From an uncultured Oscillibacter sp. (GTDB taxonomy: Bacteria > Bacillota > Clostridia > Oscillospirales > Oscillospiraceae), in contig NZ_CAJUBK010000007.1 in NCBI RefSeq assembly GCF_910584465.1, positions 1 to 64,000 on the forward strand: a DNA stretch of 64,000 nucleotides, in the 5' to 3' direction. The notes beneath the pieces were generated by a model that did no database searches, was not told the origin of the DNA, and was given only the letters and a program-made list of their open reading frames with translations. Both the position numbers and the translations under genes were made by a program. Positions 34,862 through 43,953 of the stretch are shown in pieces (positions within the stretch are counted from its first letter, which is position 1; the number at the start of each line of letters is the position of its first letter).

Positions 34862-36205
34862 ATGAACGAAGACCTGACCCATGGGCCGGTGATGCGCTCC
34901 ATGCTGCTCTTCGCGGTCCCCATGATCCTGGGGGACCTGCTGCAGCAGTGTTATAACGTGGCGGACACCCTGATCGTCGGGCAGGCCCTGGGCAAGGACG
35001 CCCTGGCCGCTGTGGGATCCTCCTTCTCCCTGATGACCTTCCTGACCTCGATCCTGCTGGGCCTGTGCATGGGCAGCGGCGCCTTGTTCTCCATCCGCTT
35101 CGGCCAGCGGGACGAGGCCGGCCTCCGGGAGAGCATCCGGGCCTCCTTCGCGCTGATCGCGGCAGCGGCGCTCCTGCTGAACGTCCTCGCCTTCGCCTGC
35201 CTCGATCCCATCCAGATCTTCCTCCGGGTGCCCGATCCCGTGTGGGGCGGGATGCGGGACTACCTGGCCGTCATCTTCTGCGGCATCCCCGCCACCTTCC
35301 TCTACAACTACTTCGCCTCCTTCCTCCGGGCGGTGGGCAACTCCGTCGTGCCGCTGCTGTTCCTGGCCGTCTCGGCGGTGCTGAACATATTGCTGGACCT
35401 CTGGTTCGTGCTGGGCCTGAGGCGGGGCGTGGCCGGAGCGGCGGAGGCCACGGTGATTGCCCAATACGCCTCCGGCGTCGGGATCGCCGTCTACGCCTTG
35501 GCCCGGCGCCCGCAGCTCCGGGCCATCTTCCGCCGGGGGCCCGTCCGCTGGGCCCGGGTCCGGGAGGTCGCCGGGGCCTCCATCCTCACCTGCGTGCAGC
35601 AGTCCGTCATGAACCTGGGCATCCTGATGGTGCAGGGGTTGGTCAACAGCTTCGGCCCCACGGTCATGGCGGCGTTCGCGGCGGCGGTGAAGATCGACGC
35701 CTTCGCCTATATGCCGGTGCAAGACTTCGGCAACGCCTTCTCCACCTTCATCGCCCAGAACTACGGCGCCAAACAGGACGCGCGCATCCGCGCCGGGCTG
35801 AAGGGCGCGGTGCTGGCGTCCATGGGTTTCTGCGTCCTGGTCTCCGGGCTGGTCTGGGCCTTCGCCCGCCCGCTGATGGCGCTGTTCGTGGAGGCCGGAG
35901 AGACGGGGATCGTCGCGGAGGGCGTCCGCTATCTGCGGATCGAGGGCGCTTTCTACTGCGGGATCGGCTGCCTCTTCCTGCTCTATGGCCTGTACCGGGC
36001 CCTGGGGCGGCCCGGGATGAGCGTCGTCCTCACCGTCGTCTCCCTGGGCACCCGCGTGGCGCTGGCCTACGCCCTCTCGGCGGTCCCGGCCTTCGGCGTG
36101 TGCGGCATCTGGTGGTCGGTGCCCATCGGCTGGTTTTTGGCGGACGCGGCTGGCTGCGCGTACTATATCGCCCGCAGGGAGCGCCTGCTCTCCTGGGAGG
36201 GATGA
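34862..36205 (+). CDS. MATE family efflux transporter
   Basis: A 447-residue protein with twelve predicted helices in two similar halves. Typical segments are PMILGDLLQQCYNVADTLIVG (in part), AVGSSFSLMTF, FGNAFSTFIAQNYGA and WWSVPIGWFLADAAG. These proteins export cationic compounds using a sodium or proton gradient. ATG 34862 is preferred over the in-frame start at 34799, which lies within the promoter. Single-gene transcript; the substrate is unknown. Confidence 0.9.
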   Translation: MNEDLTHGPVMRSMLLFAVPMILGDLLQQCYNVADTLIVGQALGKDALAAVGSSFSLMTFLTSILLGLCMGSGALFSIRFGQRDEAGLRESIRASFALIAAAALLLNVLAFACLDPIQIFLRVPDPVWGGMRDYLAVIFCGIPATFLYNYFASFLRAVGNSVVPLLFLAVSAVLNILLDLWFVLGLRRGVAGAAEATVIAQYASGVGIAVYALARRPQLRAIFRRGPVRWARVREVAGASILTCVQQSVMNLGILMVQGLVNSFGPTVMAAFAAAVKIDAFAYMPVQDFGNAFSTFIAQNYGAKQDARIRAGLKGAVLASMGFCVLVSGLVWAFARPLMALFVEAGETGIVAEGVRYLRIEGAFYCGIGCLFLLYGLYRALGRPGMSVVLTVVSLGTRVALAYALSAVPAFGVCGIWWSVPIGWFLADAAGCAYYIARRERLLSWEG

Positions 36206-36238
36206 GCGGGGCCCCTCCGCAAGATCTCGCCGCGGCTA

Positions 36239-36269
36239 TTGACTTGGAGCGCGCTCCATCTGATAAGAT
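36239..36269 (+). promoter_or_regulatory. MerR-type promoter with dyad between -35 and -10
   Basis: TTGACT (36239-36244) and TAAGAT (36264-36269) are 19 bases apart. A perfect 14-base palindrome, TGGAGCGCGCTCCA (36245-36258), fills the spacer. The long spacer plus central dyad is the hallmark of promoters activated by MerR-family regulators by DNA twisting. No MerR gene is present nearby. It serves the aldo/keto reductase gene. Confidence 0.65.
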
Positions 36270-36359
36270 GGTGCCGTCCCCGGCGGGACCGGGCCGCAGG
36301 GCCGCCGCCGGACCGAGAACGGCCCTCCACAGGGCACATCAGGAAGGAGCGCACATACG

Positions 36360-37469
36360 ATGGAACGTATCCAAAAGAACTTCGGCTTCGGCTGCATGCG
36401 CCTGCCGATGAAGGGGGGCCAGGTGGACACCGCGGAGATGGACCGCATGGTGGACGCCTTCCTGGCCGGCGGCTTCAACTACTTCGACACCGCCCACGGC
36501 TATCTGGACGGCAAGAGCGAGACCGCCCTCCGGCAGTGCCTCACCAGCCGCTATCCCCGGGACCGCTACATCCTCACGGACAAGCTGACCAACACCTATT
36601 TCGACCGGGAGTCCGACATCCACCCCTTCTTCGAAGCACAGCTGCGCTGGTGCGGGGTGGACTATTTCGACTTCTACCTGATGCACGCCCAGAGCGCGGA
36701 GAACTTCGCCAAGTTCAAGCGCTGCCGGGCCTATGAGACCGCCCTGGCGCTGAAGGCCGAAGGCAAGATCCGCCATTTCGGCATCTCCTTCCACGACACC
36801 GCCGGCGTCCTGGACCAGATCTTGACGGAGTACCCCCAGGTGGAGGTGGTCCAGCTCCAGCTGAACTACATGGACTGGGAGGACCCGGCGGTGCAGAGCC
36901 GCAAGTGCTGGGAGGTCTGCCGGGCGCACGGCAAGCCGGTCCTCGTCATGGAGCCCTGCCGGGGCGGCAGCCTGTCGGACCTGCCGGAGGATGCCAGGGC
37001 CGTCCTGGAGGAGCTGGGCGGCGGCTCCCCCTCCAGCTACGCCCTCCGCTTCGCCGCCGGGCACGAGGGGATCGTGATGGTCCTCTCCGGCATGAGCAGC
37101 CTGGCCCAGATGGAGGACAACATCCGTTCCATGGAGGGCTCCCGTCCCCTGGACGGGAGGGAGCTGGCCGCCGTGGAGCGCGTGCGCGAGATCTTGCGGT
37201 CCAAGGGCACGATCCCCTGCACCGCCTGCCGCTACTGCACCGCCGGCTGTCCGATGAAGATCTCGATCCCCGACCTTTTCGCCTGCCTCAACACCAAGAA
37301 GCTCTTCCAGAGCTGGAACACCGACTACTACTACAACAACGTCCACACGGTCCGCAACGGCAAAGCCTCCGCCTGCATCAAATGCGGCGAGTGCGAGGCC
37401 GTCTGCCCCCAGCACCTGCCCATCCGGGACCTGTTGGTCCAGGTGGCGGAGACCTTCGAGTCGAAGTGA
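36360..37469 (+). CDS. Aldo/keto reductase with C-terminal ferredoxin-like domain
   Basis: A 369-residue protein. The AKR barrel (1-280) has MDRMVDAFLAGGFNYFDTAHGY with the catalytic Asp and Tyr, and ILTDKL with the catalytic Lys. The C-terminus (about 280-345) has two cysteine motifs, CTACRYCTAGC and CIKCGECEAVC, each fitting a 4Fe-4S cluster. Clostridial members of this family are thought to reduce aldehydes or quinones using ferredoxin-type electron input. Ribosome site AGGAAGGAG. The gene stands alone behind a MerR-type promoter, suggesting a stress- or metabolite-inducible detoxification role. Confidence 0.9.
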   Translation: MERIQKNFGFGCMRLPMKGGQVDTAEMDRMVDAFLAGGFNYFDTAHGYLDGKSETALRQCLTSRYPRDRYILTDKLTNTYFDRESDIHPFFEAQLRWCGVDYFDFYLMHAQSAENFAKFKRCRAYETALALKAEGKIRHFGISFHDTAGVLDQILTEYPQVEVVQLQLNYMDWEDPAVQSRKCWEVCRAHGKPVLVMEPCRGGSLSDLPEDARAVLEELGGGSPSSYALRFAAGHEGIVMVLSGMSSLAQMEDNIRSMEGSRPLDGRELAAVERVREILRSKGTIPCTACRYCTAGCPMKISIPDLFACLNTKKLFQSWNTDYYYNNVHTVRNGKASACIKCGECEAVCPQHLPIRDLLVQVAETFESK

Positions 37470-37540
37470 GGGACGGAGACATCGGCGGGCGGAGGGCCGG
37501 CCTCCCCTCCCCGCCGGACGGGCCCCGCGTCCATCGATGG

Positions 37541-37573
37541 AGAGAGGGCCAGCCTCCCAGGCTGGCCCTCTCT
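37541..37573. terminator. Bidirectional terminator, reductase / wall peptidase
   Basis: A perfect 14-base-pair stem, AGAGAGGGCCAGCC (37541-37554) with GGCTGGCCCTCTCT (37560-37573), loop TCCCA, between convergent genes. GCTTTG follows on the plus strand. Confidence 0.7.
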
Positions 37574-37586
37574 GCTTTGCCGGCGG

Positions 37587-39557
37587 TCATCCCGCCGCGT
37601 AGCCGTCATGTCCGAAGGTATAGCGTCTGCCGTCTATGGTGACGGCGGCGTCCCGGAGGAAGCTCCCGTCCCTGTCCCGGTAGCGCCAGCCGGCGTCGTC
37701 CTGGACCCAGCCTTCGGGGCTGACGCCCTGGTACAAGCTGGCTTTCAGGCCGATGGCCCCCTTCGTCGCGTCGTCCTGGAAGTGCCACCACTCCGAGGAC
37801 AGGCCGTTCATCCCCACGCCGGTCATGTACCCCGCCAGGAGCCGGGCGTTGTCGTTGCTGCGGTCCGCCGCCGCGTACCAGCTCAGATCGTGGATCGGGC
37901 TCTGCATCGCCAGCTCCTCCCCGCTGCCGATCTCCTCCAGCGTCAGGTCCAGGGCGATGCCCCGGTTGTGGGCGGAGATCGTCCGGGCCAGGAAGCTGCC
38001 CAGGCTGAAACGGCCGTCGTCCGTCATCAGCTTGAGCAGCGTGGTCCGTCTGCCGTCCGCCGTCACCACGGCGTCGCCCTTCTGCGCGTCCGTGACATCA
38101 TAGAGGGACCGGGTCGCCCGCTGGGGGCGGAACGCCTCGTAGATCTTCAGGCGGTAGCCGTCGGCCTCCGCCTGCCGGGCCGCGGCGAGCAGCTTCTTGG
38201 CGCAGGGGTACAGGTAGGGGACCAGGAACTCCCCGTCCGCCGTCCGGACATCCTCGAAGCCTTCGATCACCTGGCCGGTGATCTGCCCGATGGGGACGTC
38301 ATGGGCCGCGAACAACGACCGATAGCTGTTGGTGATGTCATAATCGCAGTGGTCCCCTACGTACTCCGGCAGGTCGATCATGCAGAAGCGGCTGTCCAGC
38401 CAGCCGTACTCCTCCTCGTACCGCACCCGGAACCAGTCCCCCTCCTCCGCCAGCACGCACAGGGCGGTCCCGCCGGGGACGGAGGCCAGCCGCCCCCCCT
38501 TCCCGGGGTCCTCGTAGAGCGTCAGGTCCTGGATGGGCCAGACGGTGCTGTAGAGCGGGGAGACGGAGGCGGTGAAGGACACCTCCGCCGCGTCGATATC
38601 CACGCCCAGGGCATTATCGGGCCTGGCGGCCACGCGGAAGCGGTGGCTGGACCCGGAGCGCAGGCGGCCCGTATCGTAGCGCATATGCTCCTCCGGCGCC
38701 ATCCTGGCGATGGTCTCCCAGCCGTCCCCCCGCCACTCCTGGACTTCGAAGCCGTGGCACCGGGTCCCGTCCCACTCCAGGACGTACATCCGGGGATCCG
38801 TCTCCCGATAGGACAGCGACAGCGGGACGACGGGCAGATCCCTGCCGCCCGAGACCGTGAGGGAGGCGGCGGGGCCGCAGAGGACGAACCCCCTCCGCCG
38901 CCATCCGGAGCGGACGGCGAAGCGCCGGGCATCCTCCTGCGGCGGCGGGGACCAGCTCTCCTCCTCGGTGGAGGCCACGTGGTCGCCGCCGGCCGCCCCC
39001 GGCGCGATCGAATCGTGGAGCCGGAAGATCTCATAGACGTCCCCCCCGCCGGTCCAGGCGAGGGCCCCCGCCTCTGCGGCGCCCAGGACCTCCGGGGCGG
39101 TCAGCCCCTCGGGCAGGACGACGTCCGCCTTCAGCGTCTTCCGGCTGAGGGCCTGCCGGGGCCTGCCGAAGAGGTCCTGTCCATCGGCGACGGCGCGGAT
39201 GCGGACATGCAGCTCCTCCCCCGCCGGGATGCCGGACAGCCGGGCGGCGTTCTCCCTGTGATACCGCTCCTCGCGGACCTCGCCCCAGCGGACCTCCACC
39301 TGATACATGGCCGGATCTGCCGCCGCGGGCCAGTACAGCTCCACCGTCCCCCCGCCGTCGGCGCAGACGAGGAGGCTCCCCTCCCCGAACCTGGGGCCCC
39401 CGGAGCTGAGCAGCAGGGCCCCCGCCGCCAGCAAGGCCAGCAGCAAGGCCCCTCCCAAGGCCCAGGCCCGCAGCAGCCGCTGGGTCTGGACCCGGGTCCG
39501 CCGGCCGGGCCTCCGCCTGGGATATCTCCTATGACCATATCGTCCCGTGATACACAC
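37587..39557 (-). CDS. Membrane-anchored D-Ala-D-Ala dipeptidase-like wall hydrolase (M15/VanX)
   Basis: A 656-residue protein. Basic N-terminus, then one transmembrane segment (about 30-52). A long extracellular stalk with two or three fibronectin-III-like repeats follows (about 60-350), then an SH3-like domain around 355-400 (GGTALCVLAEEGDWFRVRY in part). The catalytic domain has the VanX-type zinc motif SAHNRGIALDLTL and EWWHFQDD. It would cleave D-Ala-D-Ala peptides or peptidoglycan stems outside the cell. The last 40 residues (GWRYRDRDGSFLRDA) resemble a wall-binding repeat. Its length is far above simple VanX enzymes (about 200), so it is a wall remodeller rather than a resistance enzyme. 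Confidence 0.85.
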   Translation of the reverse strand: MCITGRYGHRRYPRRRPGRRTRVQTQRLLRAWALGGALLLALLAAGALLLSSGGPRFGEGSLLVCADGGGTVELYWPAAADPAMYQVEVRWGEVREERYHRENAARLSGIPAGEELHVRIRAVADGQDLFGRPRQALSRKTLKADVVLPEGLTAPEVLGAAEAGALAWTGGGDVYEIFRLHDSIAPGAAGGDHVASTEEESWSPPPQEDARRFAVRSGWRRRGFVLCGPAASLTVSGGRDLPVVPLSLSYRETDPRMYVLEWDGTRCHGFEVQEWRGDGWETIARMAPEEHMRYDTGRLRSGSSHRFRVAARPDNALGVDIDAAEVSFTASVSPLYSTVWPIQDLTLYEDPGKGGRLASVPGGTALCVLAEEGDWFRVRYEEEYGWLDSRFCMIDLPEYVGDHCDYDITNSYRSLFAAHDVPIGQITGQVIEGFEDVRTADGEFLVPYLYPCAKKLLAAARQAEADGYRLKIYEAFRPQRATRSLYDVTDAQKGDAVVTADGRRTTLLKLMTDDGRFSLGSFLARTISAHNRGIALDLTLEEIGSGEELAMQSPIHDLSWYAAADRSNDNARLLAGYMTGVGMNGLSSEWWHFQDDATKGAIGLKASLYQGVSPEGWVQDDAGWRYRDRDGSFLRDAAVTIDGRRYTFGHDGYAAG

Positions 39558-39944
39558 CTCGATCCATGTCGGCGGCAGAGCCGCCGCGGGCCGGTCCCTC
39601 CCTGATGCCGGGGCCGCTCATCCTCTGATGAGGGGGCAAAAACTCACATGTCCCATTTTACATCCGAAATCTGAAAAGTCAAGAAGGATGGCGTCCCCGC
39701 TCCGGCGGGGACGGACGGGGCCCCCACATGGTCTAGGCCGGTGGACGGGCCCGTCCGGCCTTCCAGGAGGGACAGCGGGCCGGAGGCGCCGTCCCTCTTC
39801 CTAAGGTACTTTTGAAAAGGCCCTATCCCTATCCGTGAGCGGCGGAGCGCGCCGGAGGAGCCGTGAGCGCCCTCCCGGCGGGGCGGCAGGACGTCACGAG
39901 CGGGGCCCCTCCGGGTCCCGCTCGTCCTCGATCCCGTATGTAGC
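39558..39944. other. Intergenic interval, wall peptidase / ROK regulator
   Basis: 387 bases with no supported gene. It contains short hairpins such as GTCCCCGC/GCGGGGAC near 39695-39714, and the ROK terminator. No promoter with good hexamers was found for the wall peptidase. Confidence 0.4.
39896..39925 (-). terminator. Possible terminator of the ROK gene
   Basis: A 13-base-pair stem with one mismatch, ACGAGCGGGGCCC (39896-39908) against GGGTCCCGCTCGT (39913-39925), begins about 20 bases after the ROK stop. No T tract follows, so the call is weak. Confidence 0.4.
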
Positions 39945-41072
39945 TCAAAGCTCCTGGAAGAACGCCTCCACCTGGGTCAGGGCCGCGCCGATGGCGGAAG
40001 CCTCCTCCGGACGGCGGCAGGGCCGCAGGTAGGACGCGTCCGGCTCGAAGGGGTTCCGCTCCGCCAGCAGCGCCCGCAGCAGATCCCCGAACTCCTCCAG
40101 GTACACGCCTACCGCGCCGCCCACGATCACGTCGCAGTCGAAGCAGGCCCGCAGGTCGTTCACCGCCACCGCCAGATGCCCCAGGTATCCCTGCCAGACC
40201 TCCCCCTTCTCCGGGTCGCCGGAGCGCAGGCCCTCGAAAAACGCGGGGAGGCTCCCTCCGGCGTGGTCGGACAGGACCCTGGCGGAGCAGTAGGCGTCCA
40301 GGCACCCCGTTTTCCCGCACCAGCACCGGCGGCCCTCCGGCACCAGCGTCATGTGGCCGAAGGCCCCCGCCCGGAGGTGGTCGCCCCGGTACAGCCTCCC
40401 GTCCCGCAGGATGGCCCCGCCCACCGTGTCGCCCAGGGACAGGTACACCACGTCCCCCCCGGCGGCCCCGGGCCCGTAGACCTCCGCCAGTCCCGCGGCG
40501 CCGGCGTCGTTCACGATCCGGCAGGGCCAGGGGATCTGCTGGGTGAAGAGGCTGAGGGACATGTTCTTCAGGTCCAGGGCATGGGAATCCCGCAGGACCC
40601 CCCGCTCCTCGTCCACGACGCCCGGGAGGGAGATGCCCACCCCCAAAAGCCGGTCCTCCGCCCCGTTGGCCTCCACGAAGCGCCGGAGCAGGCCGCCCAG
40701 GTATTTGAAATAGATGTCCTCCATGGAGAAGCGCAGGGCCCCCTTGGCCTGGCGCAGGAGCTCCCCGCTCAGGTCCGTCAGCACCACGCTGACATGGTCC
40801 CTCGTCAGGTCCATCCCCACCGCCAGCCGCGCGTCCCGCACAGGCGCGTAGGCTTTGGCCTTCCGGCCGCCGGTGGAGGCGTACATCCCGTCCTCCCGGA
40901 CCAGGCCCAGCGCCGTCAGCTCCTTCACGTTCTGCAAGATCGTGGGCCAGCTCAGGGCCAGGCGCTGGGTCAGCTCCATCTGGGACACCCGGCCGCTGTC
41001 CAGGATGCAGCGCAGCGTATCGATCCGGTTGCGGCGCTTCACCGCCATGTTGTTCGCAGGTGACGTCGTCAT
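39945..41072 (-). CDS. ROK-family transcriptional regulator
   Basis: A 375-residue protein. The N-terminal winged helix at about 10-75 (RIDTLRCILDSGRVSQMELTQRL in part) is followed by a ROK sugar-kinase-like domain with GVGISLPGVVDEERG and the cysteine-rich zinc motif GHMTLVPEGRRCWCGKTGCLDAYCS (in part). The ATP-binding DxGxT site is only partly kept (GMDLTRD), typical of regulators rather than sugar kinases. It is divergent from the lipase/glycerol kinase operon. A 15-base dyad over its own start suggests self-repression. Confidence 0.88.
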   Translation of the reverse strand: MTTSPANNMAVKRRNRIDTLRCILDSGRVSQMELTQRLALSWPTILQNVKELTALGLVREDGMYASTGGRKAKAYAPVRDARLAVGMDLTRDHVSVVLTDLSGELLRQAKGALRFSMEDIYFKYLGGLLRRFVEANGAEDRLLGVGISLPGVVDEERGVLRDSHALDLKNMSLSLFTQQIPWPCRIVNDAGAAGLAEVYGPGAAGGDVVYLSLGDTVGGAILRDGRLYRGDHLRAGAFGHMTLVPEGRRCWCGKTGCLDAYCSARVLSDHAGGSLPAFFEGLRSGDPEKGEVWQGYLGHLAVAVNDLRACFDCDVIVGGAVGVYLEEFGDLLRALLAERNPFEPDASYLRPCRRPEEASAIGAALTQVEAFFQEL

Positions 41073-41096
41073 CGTTCCTCATCCTCGGTCGTGTTT

Positions 41097-41111
41097 TATA
41101 AAGACTTTATA
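41097..41111. promoter_or_regulatory. Operator-like dyad near the ROK start
   Basis: TATAAAG-A-CTTTATA, a perfect 15-base palindrome at 41097-41111, lies directly downstream of the -10 of the ROK promoter. A half-site, CTTTATA (41354-41360), overlaps the -10 of the divergent lipase promoter. Confidence 0.55.
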
Positions 41112-41114
41112 GAT

Positions 41115-41143
41115 AGCATAGCCCATCCCGCCTCAAATAGCAA
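41115..41143 (-). promoter_or_regulatory. Promoter for the ROK regulator
   Basis: Minus strand: TTGCTA (41138-41143), 17-base spacer, TATGCT (41115-41120). Transcription would start inside the dyad, about 35 bases before ATG 41072. Confidence 0.65.
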
Positions 41144-41326
41144 GCCCTTTCTAAAGAAAAACGCCGCTCTCCAGGCCCCCCTCCCCAAAAGCGCCGCTCT
41201 TCGAACGATCTCAAAAAATACCGGGGGCCGTCCGGCAGGGGCAGGGACCGCGCAGCGCCGCTGCTGGCCCTGCCCCGCGGTCCCGGTCCCCGCGCCCTCC
41301 TCCTCATCCTTGAGGGACAGTCCCGG

Positions 41327-41355
41327 TTGACAGCGGGGGCGGCGCATATTATACT
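41327..41355 (+). promoter_or_regulatory. Promoter for the lipase/glycerol kinase operon
   Basis: TTGACA (41327-41332), 17-base spacer, TATACT (41350-41355). Leader about 70 bases to ATG 41432. Confidence 0.75.
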
Positions 41356-41431
41356 TTATATAACACCTTATCTTTCCATCAGGACATCGAAGAGCGGCGC
41401 CAGACCGCGCCGCGGAACAGGAGGAACAGCG

Positions 41432-42364
41432 ATGCTGCATGAGATCGGTTTCCAGTCCTTCAACCAACGGGACCAGGTCCAGGGGTGGATCTACGTCCCC
41501 GCCGCCAAGCCCGCGGGCATCGTCCAGCTGGTCCACGGCTTCGGAGAGCACTCCCGCCGGTACCTCCACATGATCGTCAAGTTCCTGGACGCCGGGTTCA
41601 TCGTGGCGGCGGACGACCATGTGGGCCACGGCAGGACCGCCGTCGTCAACGACAGCTGGGGCGACTGGGGGGACAAGGGCCCCCACACCATGATGGAGGA
41701 CGAGCACGCCCTCACCCGCCTGGTCAAGGAGCGGTACCCCGGCCTCCCTTACTTCCTTTACGGGCACAGCATGGGCTCGTTCATCGCGCGGGACTACATC
41801 GCCTCCTACGGACGGGAGCTCGCCGCCGTCACCCTCTGCGGCACCAGCGGCGTCTTCCCCGGCCTGGAGGCGGCCATGGCGATGCTCCAGGCCGCCGTGG
41901 ACGCCGGGCAGGGCGGCGCCTCCGACCCCAACGCCGCCGGGGCCCTGCTGGGCTGGATGTGCGAGCGCTGCACCGAGGGCGTGAAGTTCGGCAACGAGTG
42001 GATCTGCTCCGACCCCTATGTCCAGGCGGACCACGCCATGGATCCCCTCGACGCCTTCTCCCGGCCCACCAACAACCGCTCCTTCCTCTACTTCTGCCAG
42101 ATGATCGACCTCATCACCGGGCCCGTCTGGGCGGAGAAGGTGCCCAAGGAGCTGCCCATCTACAACATCGCCGGCGGCGAGGACCCCGTGGGCCAGTACG
42201 GCAGGGGCGTGGAGCAGGTCTCCGCCTGGCTGGAGGGCTCCGGCCACAAGGTCACCACCAAGATCTATGACGGATACCGCCACGAGATCCACAACTACGC
42301 GGACCTCAAGGACGAAGTGGAAGCGGGCATCATCGCCTTCTTCAAAGGGGCCGTCGGCGCGTGA
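41432..42364 (+). CDS. Alpha/beta hydrolase, monoacylglycerol-lipase-like
   Basis: A 310-residue serine hydrolase. Visible are the oxyanion segment LVHGFGEHSRRY, the nucleophile elbow GHSMGS, the acid in GGEDPVG and the histidine in GYRHEIHN. A cap region of about 60 residues covers the site, as in monoacylglycerol lipases. ATG 41432 is chosen for the ACAGGAGGAAC site before it. The gene is followed by glycerol kinase with 20 bases between, so glycerol released from a lipid can be phosphorylated by the next enzyme. No signal peptide, so it acts in the cytoplasm. Confidence 0.85.
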   Translation: MLHEIGFQSFNQRDQVQGWIYVPAAKPAGIVQLVHGFGEHSRRYLHMIVKFLDAGFIVAADDHVGHGRTAVVNDSWGDWGDKGPHTMMEDEHALTRLVKERYPGLPYFLYGHSMGSFIARDYIASYGRELAAVTLCGTSGVFPGLEAAMAMLQAAVDAGQGGASDPNAAGALLGWMCERCTEGVKFGNEWICSDPYVQADHAMDPLDAFSRPTNNRSFLYFCQMIDLITGPVWAEKVPKELPIYNIAGGEDPVGQYGRGVEQVSAWLEGSGHKVTTKIYDGYRHEIHNYADLKDEVEAGIIAFFKGAVGA

Positions 42365-42384
42365 GGGCCGCAGGAGGGGACGAG

Positions 42385-43884
42385 TTGAACGAGAAAAGAT
42401 ATGTGATCGCCATGGACCAGGGCACCACCAGCTCCCGCTGCATCCTCTTCGACCGGCAGGGCAGCGTCCGCAGCGTGGTGCAGCGGGAGCTCCCCCAGAT
42501 CTACCCCCGCCCCGGCTGGGTGGAGCACGACCCAAGGGACATCTGGTCCACCCAGATGGGCGCCGCCATGGAGGCCATGCAGCGGGCCGGCGCCCGCCCC
42601 GGCGAGATCGCCGCCATCGGCATCGCCAACCAGCGGGAGACCACCGTGGTCTGGGACGCCGCCACCGGGGAGCCCGTCTGCAGTGCCATCGTCTGGCAGT
42701 GCCGCCGGACGGCGGAGCGGATCGAGCAGCTTCGCCGGGACGGGATGGAAGAGGCCGTACGGCAAAAGACCGGGCTGATCCCCGACGCCTATTTCTCCGC
42801 CAGCAAGCTGGAGTGGATCTTGGACCACGTCCCCGGCGCCCAGGAGCGGGCGGAGCGGGGCGGGCTCCGCTTCGGCACCGTGGACTCCTGGCTCATCTGG
42901 AACCTGACGGGGGGCCGGGTCCACGCCACGGACTATACCAACGCCTCCCGGACCATGCTCTTCGACATCCATGCGCTCCGGTGGGACCGGGAGCTCATGG
43001 ACTACTTCCATATCCCCGCCTCCCTGCTGCCCCAGGTGCTGCCCAGCAGCGGCGTCTTCGGCACGACGGACTGCTTCGGCGGATCCATCCCCATCGCCGC
43101 CGCCGCGGGGGACCAGCAGGCCGCCCTCTTCGGCCAGTGCGGCTTCGAGCCGGGAGACGTGAAGAGCACCTACGGCACCGGCGGCTTCCTCCTGATGAAC
43201 ACCGGCACGGAGGCGGTCCGGTCCCGGCGGGGCCTGATCGCCACCATCGCCGCCGGCGCGGACGGTCCGGTCCGCTATGCCCTGGAGGGCAGCGTCTTCG
43301 TCGCCGGGGCCGCCATCCAGTGGCTGAGGGACGAGCTGGGGATGCTGGAGAGCGCCGCCCGGACGGACGAGATCTGCCGGCGGCTGGAGGACGCCGGAGG
43401 CGTCTACATCGTCCCGGCCTTCGTGGGGCTGGGGGCCCCCTACTGGGAGCCCTACGCCCGGGGCACCGTGGTGGGGCTGACCCGGGGCACCGGCCGGGCG
43501 CACCTCATCCGGGCGGTGACCGAGTCCCTGGCCTATCAGACCAACGACCTCCTCACCGCCATGAAGGAGGAGTCCGGCCTGCCCCTCACCGCCCTCAAGG
43601 TGGACGGCGGGGCCAGCGCCAACGACTTCCTCATGCAGTTCCAGGCAGACCTGTCGGACATCCGCATCCAGCGGCCCCGGTGCATCGAGACCACCGCCCT
43701 GGGGGCCGCCTACCTGGCGGGCCTGGCCACGGGCTTTTGGATGGGCCTGGCAGACGTGGAGGACAGCTGGGCCTGCGAGCGGACCTTCGCCCCCGCCATC
43801 TCCCGGGAGCGGCGGCAGGCGCTCCAAAAGGGCTGGGCCCGGGCGGTGCGCTGCGCCGTCGCCTGGGCCAACGATCCGGGGTGA
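42385..43884 (+). CDS. glpK: Glycerol kinase
   Basis: A 499-residue FGGY kinase. MDQGTTSSR (ATP site start), the GWVEHDP motif, WNLTGGRVHATDYTNASRTML (in part), YGTGGFLLMNTG, and the KVDGGASANDFLMQFQADL (in part) are all present. Length matches GlpK (about 500). The start is TTG at 42385 with GGAGGGG six bases before it. A longer frame from GTG 42361 would overlap the hydrolase stop. It is the second gene of the lipase operon. A strong hairpin follows. Confidence 0.93.
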   Translation: MNEKRYVIAMDQGTTSSRCILFDRQGSVRSVVQRELPQIYPRPGWVEHDPRDIWSTQMGAAMEAMQRAGARPGEIAAIGIANQRETTVVWDAATGEPVCSAIVWQCRRTAERIEQLRRDGMEEAVRQKTGLIPDAYFSASKLEWILDHVPGAQERAERGGLRFGTVDSWLIWNLTGGRVHATDYTNASRTMLFDIHALRWDRELMDYFHIPASLLPQVLPSSGVFGTTDCFGGSIPIAAAAGDQQAALFGQCGFEPGDVKSTYGTGGFLLMNTGTEAVRSRRGLIATIAAGADGPVRYALEGSVFVAGAAIQWLRDELGMLESAARTDEICRRLEDAGGVYIVPAFVGLGAPYWEPYARGTVVGLTRGTGRAHLIRAVTESLAYQTNDLLTAMKEESGLPLTALKVDGGASANDFLMQFQADLSDIRIQRPRCIETTALGAAYLAGLATGFWMGLADVEDSWACERTFAPAISRERRQALQKGWARAVRCAVAWANDPG

Positions 43885-43893
43885 ACGACCGGA

Positions 43894-43936
43894 CGGCAGG
43901 GTCCCCGGAGGGACGATCCCTCCGGGGGCCCTGCCG
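43894..43936. terminator. Bidirectional terminator, glpK / MMPL
   Basis: Two 20-base arms (43894-43913 and 43917-43936) pair with a single wobble around a three-base loop, starting CGGCAGGG. The hairpin separates convergent genes, with no T tract on either side. Confidence 0.6.
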
Positions 43937-43953
43937 ATCCATATCCCCGGCGG

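Larger units (their letters stand above)
41073..41431. other. Divergent regulatory region, ROK / lipase
   Basis: 359 bases without a gene. It contains the two promoters and the operator dyad listed here. The middle part (about 41150-41320) is unremarkable. Confidence 0.5.
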
